Source: an uncultured Duncaniella sp. (lineage in GTDB: Bacteria > Bacteroidota > Bacteroidia > Bacteroidales > Muribaculaceae). From it: a stretch of DNA of 41,160 nt. The stretch is from the NCBI GenBank assembly GCA_910576785.1, contig CAJTJG010000024.1, forward strand, positions 1-41,160, given 5' to 3'. The notes under the pieces were generated by a model, which saw only the letters and a program-made list of their open reading frames with translations, was not told the DNA's origin and did not search any database. Made by a program: the position numbers and the translations under genes. Positions 1 to 7,792 of this stretch are shown one piece after another. How positions within the stretch are numbered: position 1 is the first letter of the stretch; every line of letters begins with the position of its first letter.

Positions 1-66
1 TAACTCTCTGACTACAAGTGTTAAATATTTGGTTAAAAATGCAAATTCGCTTGGATGGCAACATAG

Positions 67-114
67 AAGGACATAAGGGACAAAAATTAAATTTGTCCCT
101 TATGTCCTTTTTTT
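67..114. terminator. Strong hairpin terminator with T tract
   Basis: Two 18-base arms (67-84 and 92-109) pair perfectly around a 7-base loop, and on the plus strand the right arm runs into seven T (108-114). It can end a plus-strand gene lying left of the window, and the hairpin also sits past the stop of the reverse DUF805 gene. The arm is built from GGACA and GGGACAAA words that recur in other hairpins of this window. Bases 1-66 show no gene. Confidence 0.8.
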
Positions 115-152
115 GTTCTTCTGTGTCCTTCTGTCAATTATGACACGGTATG

Positions 153-485
153 TCAGCGGGCGGCGCCATACTCGTTGTCGGGAGCGGAGGGCTTGACAGC
201 GAGGATGATGTACCAGATCAAGCCTACGAGCGGGATAAGGTTGATGAGCACCCACCATCCGCTCTTGCCGATGTCGTGCATACGACGCACTCCAATAGCG
301 ATGTAGGGGATAAAGTTGACCAGCGAGAATGCATAGCCAACCCACTCGTTGATGAATGAGCAGATGCAGTTGGCCACAAAGAGGTAGAGCACCACATACC
401 AGAATTCAGCACATGTCGAGCGGCCGTTGAAGTCGGCATAGCGCGAATAGAAGCTCTTCACAGCTTCTCCAAACGTTACGTTCAT
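153..485 (-). CDS. DUF805 family small inner-membrane protein
   Basis: A 110-residue protein with the DUF805 signature: GRSTCAEFW near residues 21-29, then hydrophobic segments at about 30-50, 52-65 and 78-94, and the RRMHDIGKSGWW motif around 67-78. DUF805 proteins are small inner-membrane proteins of unknown molecular role. The gene stands alone. A reverse-strand -7 element TATATTTG lies at 532-539, about 45 bases before the start, but I see no good -33 partner. Family assignment is firm; function is not known. Confidence 0.88.
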   Translation of the reverse strand: MNVTFGEAVKSFYSRYADFNGRSTCAEFWYVVLYLFVANCICSFINEWVGYAFSLVNFIPYIAIGVRRMHDIGKSGWWVLINLIPLVGLIWYIILAVKPSAPDNEYGAAR

Positions 486-579
486 AGGAGTCTATGTTTT
501 TAAGGTTTTTGAAATTTGGTTCTTTCTTCTGCAAATATAGATATTTTAGCTGTATAATCGACTCGCGCATGCAACTTTT

Positions 580-611
580 TTTGACATTTCACGATAATTT
601 GGTTACCTTTG
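580..611 (+). promoter_or_regulatory. Bacteroidota-type promoter of the lipoprotein operon
   Basis: TTTG at 580-583 and TACCTTTG at 604-611 are separated by 20 bases, matching the Bacteroidota sigma consensus (TTTG, 19-21 bases, TAnnTTTG). This predicts a start near 618 and a leader of about 80 bases before the first lipoprotein gene. Confidence 0.72.
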
Positions 612-699
612 TTCCCAAATTTTCACTTTTTATCGTTACAGGTCAACACCTAACTGACAGTGCAAATAAAGAAATAAACCAAATAACACAATTTCCGTT

Positions 700-3195
700 A
701 TGAACAGAAACATCTTGACGGGAGTCGCTGCTCTTACACTCGCGGCTGCAATGCTGACGGGCTGTAAGGAAGAAGTGACCCCCGGAGGGGCCGGAAACGG
801 GCGTATCGCGCTCGACATCGATCTTGATGCATCCCCCCTCACGGGAAAGAATCCGGCTGTGAGCCGTGCCGCCGGGGAGATCAAGGCTCCCGTGACGGCC
901 GACGAACTGAAGCTCACTCTCAAGGCCTCCGATGACCGCGACTACACCAAGACCTGGGAGTCTCTCGCCCAGTTTGATGCCACCGAACTGATCCCCGTGG
1001 GCACCTATACCCTCGAGGCAACCTATGGCGACGCCACATCAGAGGGTTGGGGCAAACCTTATTATTACGGTGTGGCCGACCTGCGTGTGCGCAACGAGCA
1101 GACCACCGACGTGAGCATGACCGTGGCGCTGGCCAACTCCATCATCGCCATCAAGTATACCGACACATTCAAGGACTACATGCAGAAATACTCCGCCACG
1201 GTCCACTCCGAAGGTGGCGGATACTTCGAATATGACGAGACCTCGTCCGACGAGCTCTACATCCTACCCGGCGTGGCTACTATAGATGTCACCGTCACCA
1301 AACCCGACGGAACAGAAGGTACCGTCGAGGCCGCACGCTTCACCGCCATGCCCCGCTACCGCCACACCGTCACCATCGATGTCAACAACGGCGAGGTGGG
1401 CAAGGAGTTCCTCACCCTCACTTTCGACGACACTCTCGACAACGAAGAGTTCACTATCGACATATCCGACGATATCTTCTCGGCCTCGGCTCCCGAGCTT
1501 ACACCCGTAGGCTTCAATGCCGGCGATGAGCTTGCATTTGTCGAGACCGTGGGCATCACCCCCGGCCCCAAGGCCAACATCGTGGCCCGCGGAAAGATCG
1601 GATCCGTCACCCTCACCACCAGCAGCGCAGCCCTGCTCGCCGCAGGATGGCCGGCAGAGGTTGATCTCGCCGCGCCCTCGGCAGCCGACAAGGCCAAACT
1701 CCAGGAGCTCGGACTCAACACCCTCGGCGTATGGAACTCGCCCGATGTGATGGGTGTGGTTGACTTCAGCGGAGTCCTCCCCAATATCAGCTATGTGGAG
1801 GGCGACGACAACGTGAGCACATTCACGCTCGCCGTGACCGACCGCGCCAAGAAGACCTGCGAGCCCCTGAGCTTCAGCGTAAAGGTTGAGAAACTTGACC
1901 TCACCCTCGTGAGCGGCGCCATCGAGACCGCCGGCGAGATGACAGTGCAGGTGCGCTACAATGGCGGCGATCTGCGCGACAACGTGAAATTCTTTGCACG
2001 CAACGGCAGCGGAGCAGGAACATCCGATGCCGTGGCCGATCCGCTCACCATTGCCTCGGCCACACCATCGGCCTCCAACCCCTCGCTGTGGGATGTTGTG
2101 CTCAAAGGCAGCTTCATCACTCTCGACAAGTCGGTCAACATATTCGCCCGCAGCGGTGACATCAAGACCGCCGATCTTCTGGTCAAGGTTCCGGCCATGC
2201 GCATAGTGGAAGAGGCCAACAATGCTTTCGCCACACATGCCGATCTGACCGTCAACTATTACGATGCCGACGTGGCCGCCAATAGCGGAGACGCCCGCAT
2301 CTACATCTCCACCGACGGTGGCAGCAGCTTCACCGCAGCCAGCGCCACGGCCAAGGCTCCCCGCCGCTCGCGCGCAGCCGAGAAGACCGTGGTCTACACC
2401 ATCACCGGACTCACCCCCACCACCGCCTATACGGCCTACGTACAGATAGGCGACGACCGCACAGCCATGACCACCTTCACCACCGAAGCCGCCGCCCAGC
2501 TCCCCAATGCCGGGATGGAGGATATCGTAACCACTGCCAATGGCAAAAATTGGGAACGATGGGAAGTTAATGGTTGGGCCACATACAATCCGATGACAAC
2601 CGGTAATACAGGAACGCGTAATAGCACGGCCTATGTAAACCGGTCAGGAACTGCACGCACCACCGACAAACATTCGGGTGAATACGCAGTTGAGCTACGC
2701 ACTATCGGATGGGGATCAGGCAATGGTGCTTACGGCACAATTAACGACTCCAACCCCAAATATATAACCAAAGGAATGCTTTATCTTGGAGAAAGTCCCA
2801 CAAGTTATTCTGAGCTTGAACAACAGGCCGTAAAAGGCATTCCGTTTGCATCACGTCCCTCCGGTATTACTTTCTGGTACAAGTATTCCCATAAAAATTC
2901 GGCAGATTATGGAGGAGCCACAATCTGGGTGAAAGATTCCAATGGTTCGGTCATTGCTACGGGCAATATCGAGAACTTAAATGCCACCAACTATACAGAG
3001 GTAAGTATTCCCCTTACATACATTGACAATGCTCCCAAGGCTGCATCAATATATGTAGAATTTTCATCCAGCGCTCACCCCAACTGGAATACGCGATCGA
3101 AGGACTGGTTTACTGTCCCCCCCTTTGGAAACATGAGCGATGGCAAATTCCAAGGATCAAGTCTCTTCATCGACGACATCGTCCTAAACTACTAA
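700..3195 (+). CDS. Large surface lipoprotein, DUF4493-like plus Fn3 plus PCMD-like domain
   Basis: An 831-residue exported lipoprotein: hydrophobic signal and lipobox LTGC with the acylated Cys at residue 22. Residues about 30-255 resemble DUF4493, with a SRAAG segment after the tether and a PVGTYTLEATYG motif typical of these beta-sandwich lipoproteins. An Ig-like region follows, then an Fn3-like domain at about 505-600, then a C-terminal PCMD-like (putative carbohydrate metabolism) domain from about 600 that ends in FIDDIVLNY. The role is unknown; surface glycan binding or adhesion is inference. It heads a three-gene operon. Base composition changes sharply near base 2510: the first 600 codons are GC-rich, the PCMD part is clearly AT-richer, which suggests the last domain was exchanged. 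Confidence 0.82.
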   Translation: MNRNILTGVAALTLAAAMLTGCKEEVTPGGAGNGRIALDIDLDASPLTGKNPAVSRAAGEIKAPVTADELKLTLKASDDRDYTKTWESLAQFDATELIPVGTYTLEATYGDATSEGWGKPYYYGVADLRVRNEQTTDVSMTVALANSIIAIKYTDTFKDYMQKYSATVHSEGGGYFEYDETSSDELYILPGVATIDVTVTKPDGTEGTVEAARFTAMPRYRHTVTIDVNNGEVGKEFLTLTFDDTLDNEEFTIDISDDIFSASAPELTPVGFNAGDELAFVETVGITPGPKANIVARGKIGSVTLTTSSAALLAAGWPAEVDLAAPSAADKAKLQELGLNTLGVWNSPDVMGVVDFSGVLPNISYVEGDDNVSTFTLAVTDRAKKTCEPLSFSVKVEKLDLTLVSGAIETAGEMTVQVRYNGGDLRDNVKFFARNGSGAGTSDAVADPLTIASATPSASNPSLWDVVLKGSFITLDKSVNIFARSGDIKTADLLVKVPAMRIVEEANNAFATHADLTVNYYDADVAANSGDARIYISTDGGSSFTAASATAKAPRRSRAAEKTVVYTITGLTPTTAYTAYVQIGDDRTAMTTFTTEAAAQLPNAGMEDIVTTANGKNWERWEVNGWATYNPMTTGNTGTRNSTAYVNRSGTARTTDKHSGEYAVELRTIGWGSGNGAYGTINDSNPKYITKGMLYLGESPTSYSELEQQAVKGIPFASRPSGITFWYKYSHKNSADYGGATIWVKDSNGSVIATGNIENLNATNYTEVSIPLTYIDNAPKAASIYVEFSSSAHPNWNTRSKDWFTVPPFGNMSDGKFQGSSLFIDDIVLNY

Positions 3196-3217
3196 TTCAT
3201 CACCATAGACTACAGCA

Positions 3218-4534
3218 ATGAAAAACAAGATATATTCACTGTTGGCGGCGTTGATATGCCTCGTGGCTTTCACGGGGTGTGACGACTGGAACCCCGCCGA
3301 CGGACGCTTCCCCGCCAATACGGGAGGCGTATCGCTCAGCTCGATGGCCGTCAGCGTAAATCAGAACGCATCGAGCGTAACAAGCCGTGCCGGCGTGGAC
3401 ACATCCGGCTATCTCGTCACCATCACCGGAACCGACGGATCAACCGTTGTCTACGACGGCAAGGAGTGCTCATGGACCTTCGGCGAGATGCCCGAGGTGA
3501 TCACTCTTCCCGTAGCCGACGGATATACCGTCAACGTCCGCAGCCACGAGCCTGAGATGGCCGCATGGGAAGCTCCCTACTTCGAGGGCTCCAAGACCTT
3601 CGATGTGAAAAACGGCGAGATCACTGCCATCGGCACAGTCAAGTGTCTGTTTGCCGGCGTGAAAGTGCTCGTCAAATATGCCGACGACCTCGCCGCCGCC
3701 ATGAGCACCGACTCGAAGGTTGACGTCAAGGCCGGTACGGATGGCCTCCTCACATGGAGCGCCACAGAGACCCGCCATGGCCACTTCAAGGCAGTGGAAG
3801 GGAGCAACACTCTCGTGGCTACATTCACAGGCAAAGTCAAAGGTCAGGATGTGACCAAGATCAAGGAATTCACCGATCTTGAAAAAGGCAAATATTACAT
3901 CATCACCTTCTCCATGAAGAGCGGCAACAGCAATGTGCCCGACGAGTTCGGCAACATCAACCCCGGCGGCATCACTGTAGACACCTCTGTGGAGGAGAAA
4001 GATGAAAACGGCAACGTGGATATCAACCAGGATCCCGCCAACCCCGACAAACGTCCCGATGACGAGGACTGGCCCGATGATCCCACTCCTCCCGGACCCG
4101 GCCCTGACGAACCCGAACCCGGCACAGACGTGATAGACGTGAAGTGTCCTACCATGCCCGACTTCGACAAGGTATACCCCTCCACCCTCGAGTCATACAC
4201 ACTCAATATCACATCGGAGAATCCTCTCACACATCTGCATGTACAGATCGTGTCCGACTATCTTACGGCAGAGTTCCTCGAAGGCGTAGGACTGACCGAT
4301 AAGTTCGACCTTGCCGAACCCGGCGATCTGGATCCGGCTCTCAAAGGCTTCGGATTCCCCACCGGCAATGAGGTAATAGGAGCGAAGGAACTGACTTTTG
4401 AACTCACATCGCTCATTCCGCTCCTTGACCTTGGAAAGAATGAGGGTGTCTATGAACATCAGTTCAAGCTCACGATTGAAGACAATGCCGGCAACAGCAA
4501 GACTGTAGAACTCAAAATTGACACACGACTCTGA
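3218..4534 (+). CDS. Surface lipoprotein, DUF4493-like, Pro/Asp-rich linker, Ig-like C-terminus
   Basis: A 438-residue lipoprotein with lipobox FTGC (Cys 21). The N-terminal part (about 36-230) is DUF4493-like and shares with its neighbours a conserved Arg-Ala pair after the tether, a Trp-rich EAPYFEG strand and a LFAGVKVLVKY strand. A low-complexity linker rich in Pro, Asp and Glu (about 265-306) leads to a C-terminal Ig-like domain that resembles the middle domains of both flanking proteins. It lacks the PCMD-like domain of the other two. It starts 22 bases after the previous stop, and its TGA overlaps the next ATG by one base, so the three are probably co-expressed and translationally coupled. 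Molecular role unknown. Confidence 0.8.
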   Translation: MKNKIYSLLAALICLVAFTGCDDWNPADGRFPANTGGVSLSSMAVSVNQNASSVTSRAGVDTSGYLVTITGTDGSTVVYDGKECSWTFGEMPEVITLPVADGYTVNVRSHEPEMAAWEAPYFEGSKTFDVKNGEITAIGTVKCLFAGVKVLVKYADDLAAAMSTDSKVDVKAGTDGLLTWSATETRHGHFKAVEGSNTLVATFTGKVKGQDVTKIKEFTDLEKGKYYIITFSMKSGNSNVPDEFGNINPGGITVDTSVEEKDENGNVDINQDPANPDKRPDDEDWPDDPTPPGPGPDEPEPGTDVIDVKCPTMPDFDKVYPSTLESYTLNITSENPLTHLHVQIVSDYLTAEFLEGVGLTDKFDLAEPGDLDPALKGFGFPTGNEVIGAKELTFELTSLIPLLDLGKNEGVYEHQFKLTIEDNAGNSKTVELKIDTRL

Positions 4535-6732
4535 TGAAAACACAAGCACTATATATAGCCGGCATGCTCCTGCTCGGAGCCACGGCAACAAGCTGCCGCG
4601 ATGAGCGCACTCTCGGCGAGGGCGACGGGCGCATGATGCTCTCCACCACGATAGTCCACGACGTCAAGGTGGTGTCGCGCGCCGAGGTCACCTCCGAGGA
4701 GCTCGCGTCATCGGCCCTGATATGGGTATCCGACCTCAACAAGGGGCAGCACCTCTACACTTTCGAGGGCTACGGCAGCTTTCCCGCCGACGGTCTGCGC
4801 CTCAACTCCGGCAGATATGCCGTGGAGGCCTGGGCCGGCGACTCGATACCTGCCTCGTGGGACCGTAAGCGCTACCGCGGATATCAGGACTTCGAGATAA
4901 CAAGCGGATCGCAGACCCAGGTGGAGCTCCGGTGCCCCATACGCAACACTGTAGTCACCGTGACCTACGGTGATAAAGTGGCCGAGGTGCTCGAGGACTA
5001 CACTCTCACCGTGGGCCTCAACGACGGTATCACCGACGGCTCCCACTCGCTGACATTCGAGGGTGAGACCGATGCACGCGGCTACTATATGATCAACTCC
5101 CGCACCCGAGGCTTCTCATGGACCCTCAGCGGCACAGAGAAGAGCACCGGCAAGAAGTTTGTCAAGGAGGGTGTGTACACCGACCCCGCATTCGCCGGTG
5201 TGACCGATGATACCCACCCGCTGCTCGCACAGACCACCAACTACGTGTTCAACATCAACTACACGTATGGCAACGAGATAGAGATCGGTGGCGCCTACTT
5301 CGACATCGAGGTGGAACCCGAACCCGTGGACGGCAAGGATGAGGAGGTGCTCATAGCCCTCGCTCCCGAGATCAAGGGCACCGACTTCGACATAGCCCAG
5401 ACCGTGATGGCCGAGCCGGCAGCCGCCGAGCGTCTGTCGCTCTACGTCACCACCTCCTCGAGCCTCAAGGAGATCGTGTTCGAGAGCCAGGCCCTCGCTT
5501 CGATCAACGGCATCACCGCCTACGAACTTCTGACCACCGACCACACGGCCTCACTCGCCGCCGCCGGCATAAACTGGATCACCTATGCCCAGGACACCGA
5601 CAAGTCGAAGATCACCAACATGCGCATAAACTTCGAGGAGCAGTATCTCAACTCGCTCCCTGCGGGCGATTATGAGTTCAAGGTGACGGCCACCGATGAG
5701 ATTGACCAGACCTCCACGGCCACACTGCGTGTGTCGCTCTCCTCGGCTCCCGTCATGCTCGGCGAAGCCACCGATGTGGCCTACACCACCGCCACCATCG
5801 CAGCCACCATACTCAAGGAGTCCGCCACATATGGATTCGAGATCAAGGGTGGCGCCTATGCAGACTGGACTGCCATAGAACCTGTGGTCAACGGCACCGC
5901 CATGACAGCAGCTCTCACCGGCCTGACCGACGGCACCACCTATGCCTACCGCGCCGTTGCCGATGACTTCACCACCCGCGAACAGACCTTCACCACCCTC
6001 GCCTATCCGCAGTTTGACAATGCTGGATTTGAGTTCTCGACCACCGGACAGGCTGTCGGGACAAGCAAACAGACAATCCTGTTCGGAGACTTCTGGGATA
6101 GCGGCAATCACGGTTCCGCAACCATGGATAAGACTGTCACCACCCTGTCATCAGATGTGAAGCACTCCGGCAATTACTCGATATGCCTTGAATCGCAGTT
6201 CGTCGGAGTTGGCGGCTTTATCGGTAAATTCGCTGCCGGCAACGTCTTCGTAGGCAAATATCTCAAGACAGATGGCACCGACGGTATACTCGGATTCGGC
6301 AAACCGTTCCCCAACCTCCGCCCCAAAGCCCTGCGTGGATGGGTGAAGTACAATCCTGTGGCCATCGACAACGTAGCCAAGGATGCGCCGGCCGAATATG
6401 TGAAGGGCAATATGGACCAGGCCATAATCTACGTGGCTCTGCTCACCGACCATCAGGATACGGAATGGAATGTTCCTGTAGTCATAAAGACCAAGGCAAA
6501 AGACCGCCAGCTGTTCGACAAAGGAGCGGAGAATGTACTCGCTTACGGAGAGAAGATTTTCGACGCCACCTCGGGCGAGGCTATGATACCGTTCGAGATA
6601 CCCATCGAGCATCTTCGTGACGGCGTTGTGGCCAACATCATGTGCACCATCTCGGCCTCAAAGGGTGGCGACTACTTCACCGGAGGTGCCGGATCCACAA
6701 TGTGGGTGGATGATCTCGAACTCGTCTACTGA
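4534..6732 (+). CDS. Large surface lipoprotein, DUF4493-like plus Ig/Fn3 plus PCMD-like domain
   Basis: A 732-residue lipoprotein with a short signal and lipobox ATSC (Cys 21). Order of parts: DUF4493-like domain (about 30-250, with the PASWDRKRYRGYQDF strand), Ig-like domain (about 270-405), short Fn3-like domain (about 410-488), and PCMD-like domain (about 490-732) ending in MWVDDLELVY. The architecture repeats that of the 831-residue protein, so the two are probably an ancient duplication flanking a shorter relative. The start codon overlaps the stop of the previous gene (TGATG). No SusC/SusD pair or glycoside hydrolase is nearby, so this is not a standard polysaccharide-utilisation locus. 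A role in surface binding is inference. Confidence 0.82.
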   Translation: MKTQALYIAGMLLLGATATSCRDERTLGEGDGRMMLSTTIVHDVKVVSRAEVTSEELASSALIWVSDLNKGQHLYTFEGYGSFPADGLRLNSGRYAVEAWAGDSIPASWDRKRYRGYQDFEITSGSQTQVELRCPIRNTVVTVTYGDKVAEVLEDYTLTVGLNDGITDGSHSLTFEGETDARGYYMINSRTRGFSWTLSGTEKSTGKKFVKEGVYTDPAFAGVTDDTHPLLAQTTNYVFNINYTYGNEIEIGGAYFDIEVEPEPVDGKDEEVLIALAPEIKGTDFDIAQTVMAEPAAAERLSLYVTTSSSLKEIVFESQALASINGITAYELLTTDHTASLAAAGINWITYAQDTDKSKITNMRINFEEQYLNSLPAGDYEFKVTATDEIDQTSTATLRVSLSSAPVMLGEATDVAYTTATIAATILKESATYGFEIKGGAYADWTAIEPVVNGTAMTAALTGLTDGTTYAYRAVADDFTTREQTFTTLAYPQFDNAGFEFSTTGQAVGTSKQTILFGDFWDSGNHGSATMDKTVTTLSSDVKHSGNYSICLESQFVGVGGFIGKFAAGNVFVGKYLKTDGTDGILGFGKPFPNLRPKALRGWVKYNPVAIDNVAKDAPAEYVKGNMDQAIIYVALLTDHQDTEWNVPVVIKTKAKDRQLFDKGAENVLAYGEKIFDATSGEAMIPFEIPIEHLRDGVVANIMCTISASKGGDYFTGGAGSTMWVDDLELVY

Positions 6733-6759
6733 CACTGAAAACCTGCTCCTTTTATAAAA

Positions 6760-6863
6760 GATACATAAGGACAAAGAAAGGACAAAAGTGACAAAAATCA
6801 ATTGATTATCACACAGATAATTAATATTTTGTCACTTTTGTCCTTTCTTTGTCCTTATGTATC
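6760..6863. terminator. 37-bp perfect hairpin after the lipoprotein operon
   Basis: Arms 6760-6796 and 6827-6863 are perfectly complementary over 37 bases, with a 30-base AT-rich loop. The left arm consists of repeated GGACAAA, GACAAA and ACATAAGG words. It begins 27 bases after the operon stop and ends before the plsC promoter, so a terminator or 3'-end stabiliser is likely. The stem is far longer than an ordinary intrinsic terminator and no long T tract follows it outside the stem. Confidence 0.75.
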
Positions 6864-6873
6864 ATTACATATC

Positions 6874-6903
6874 TTGACACACCGCCTTACATCTTTATCT
6901 TTG
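6874..6903 (+). promoter_or_regulatory. Candidate plsC promoter(s)
   Basis: TTG at 6874-6876 and TATCTTTG at 6896-6903 are 19 bases apart. A second overlapping set uses TTTG at 6900-6903 and TAAATTTG at 6923-6930, also 19 apart, but would start transcription at or just before the ATG at 6938. The first set gives a normal short leader and is preferred. Confidence 0.55.
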
Positions 6904-6937
6904 CATTGTAAAGGGAAATGTGTAAATTTGCAGCACT

Positions 6938-7648
6938 ATGCTCATCATCTACCGCATTTATCAGATATTCATAATGTGTCCGATCATAGTCGTGGTGACA
7001 ATAATCACGGCTCTCCTCACCGTGGGCGGCTCGGCCCTCGGCTTCGGACGCTGGTGGGGCTATTACCCCGAGACGTTGTGGGCCAGGATATTCTGCTGGC
7101 TGGCATTCGTGAAAGTCACGGTGACCGGCCGCGAGAACATCGACCGCGACACATCGTATGTCTTCGTGGCCAACCATCAGGGAGCCTACGACATCTTCTC
7201 GCTCTTCGGCTATCTCGGCCACAACTTCCGATGGATGATGAAGCAGTCGCTGCGCAAGATCCCGTTTGTAGGTTGGGCTTGCTCGCGCGCCGGACAGATA
7301 TTCGTCGACAACTCATCTGTGGCGGCCACCCGTCACACCATGGAGGCCGCCGAACGGCAGTTGCGCGGCGGCATGTCACTCGTGGTGTTTCCGGAAGGGG
7401 CACGCACTTGGGACGGCAAGATGCGTGCGTTCAAAAAAGGTGCATTCCGTCTGGCCGTCGAGTTCAACTATCCGGTGGTGCCCGTCACCATCGACGGCGC
7501 CTTCCACGTGATGCCGCGCTTCAAACCGCTGCCACGTCCGGGACACATACACCTGACCATCCACAAACCGATCCTCCCCCCGGCCGACGGCCACGACCTG
7601 CCCAGCCTCATGGAGCAGAGCCGCGCCGCCATAGCCTCCTCGCTATAA
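6938..7648 (+). CDS. plsC: 1-acyl-sn-glycerol-3-phosphate acyltransferase
   Basis: A 236-residue PlsC-family acyltransferase, which moves an acyl chain to the sn-2 position of lysophosphatidic acid to make phosphatidic acid at the inner membrane. The N-terminus is hydrophobic (about 8-34). The catalytic HX4D motif is NHQGAYD (His 80, Asp 85), and the substrate motif is VVFPEGARTWDG (FPEG at 151-154), followed by a basic FKKGAF segment. Length is normal for the family. The gene is monocistronic and faces metK, with a long hairpin between them. The exact acyl substrate cannot be told; ornithine-lipid or other lyso-lipid acyltransferases share the same motifs. Confidence 0.88.
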   Translation: MLIIYRIYQIFIMCPIIVVVTIITALLTVGGSALGFGRWWGYYPETLWARIFCWLAFVKVTVTGRENIDRDTSYVFVANHQGAYDIFSLFGYLGHNFRWMMKQSLRKIPFVGWACSRAGQIFVDNSSVAATRHTMEAAERQLRGGMSLVVFPEGARTWDGKMRAFKKGAFRLAVEFNYPVVPVTIDGAFHVMPRFKPLPRPGHIHLTIHKPILPPADGHDLPSLMEQSRAAIASSL

Positions 7649-7660
7649 CCCCCGATCAGA

Positions 7661-7777
7661 GGAAACAAAAGGAACAGAAGAGGGGACAAAAGAAACATAC
7701 TGTTTGGATATCAATCTCTCCGCGTGGAGATACAATCCATATGTTTCTTTTGTCCCTCTTCTGTTCCTTTTGTTTCC
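7661..7777. terminator. Long bidirectional hairpin between plsC and metK
   Basis: Arms 7661-7699 and 7740-7777 pair almost perfectly (about 38 bp with one bulged G). Inside the loop further pairing is possible (TGGAT with ATCCA, and ATCTC with GAGAT), so the whole element can fold into one rod. It lies between converging genes and can serve both. The left arm again uses GGGACAAAAG and GGAACAGAAG words. Confidence 0.78.
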
Positions 7778-7792
7778 CTCTATCCGGGGGTA

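Noticed and set aside
1264..2238. Long reverse-strand ORF (324 codons) inside the first lipoprotein gene
   Set aside because: It is antisense to a clear lipoprotein frame in GC-rich DNA; its translation has no recognisable domain and is biased to His, Gly and Val as expected for a shadow frame.
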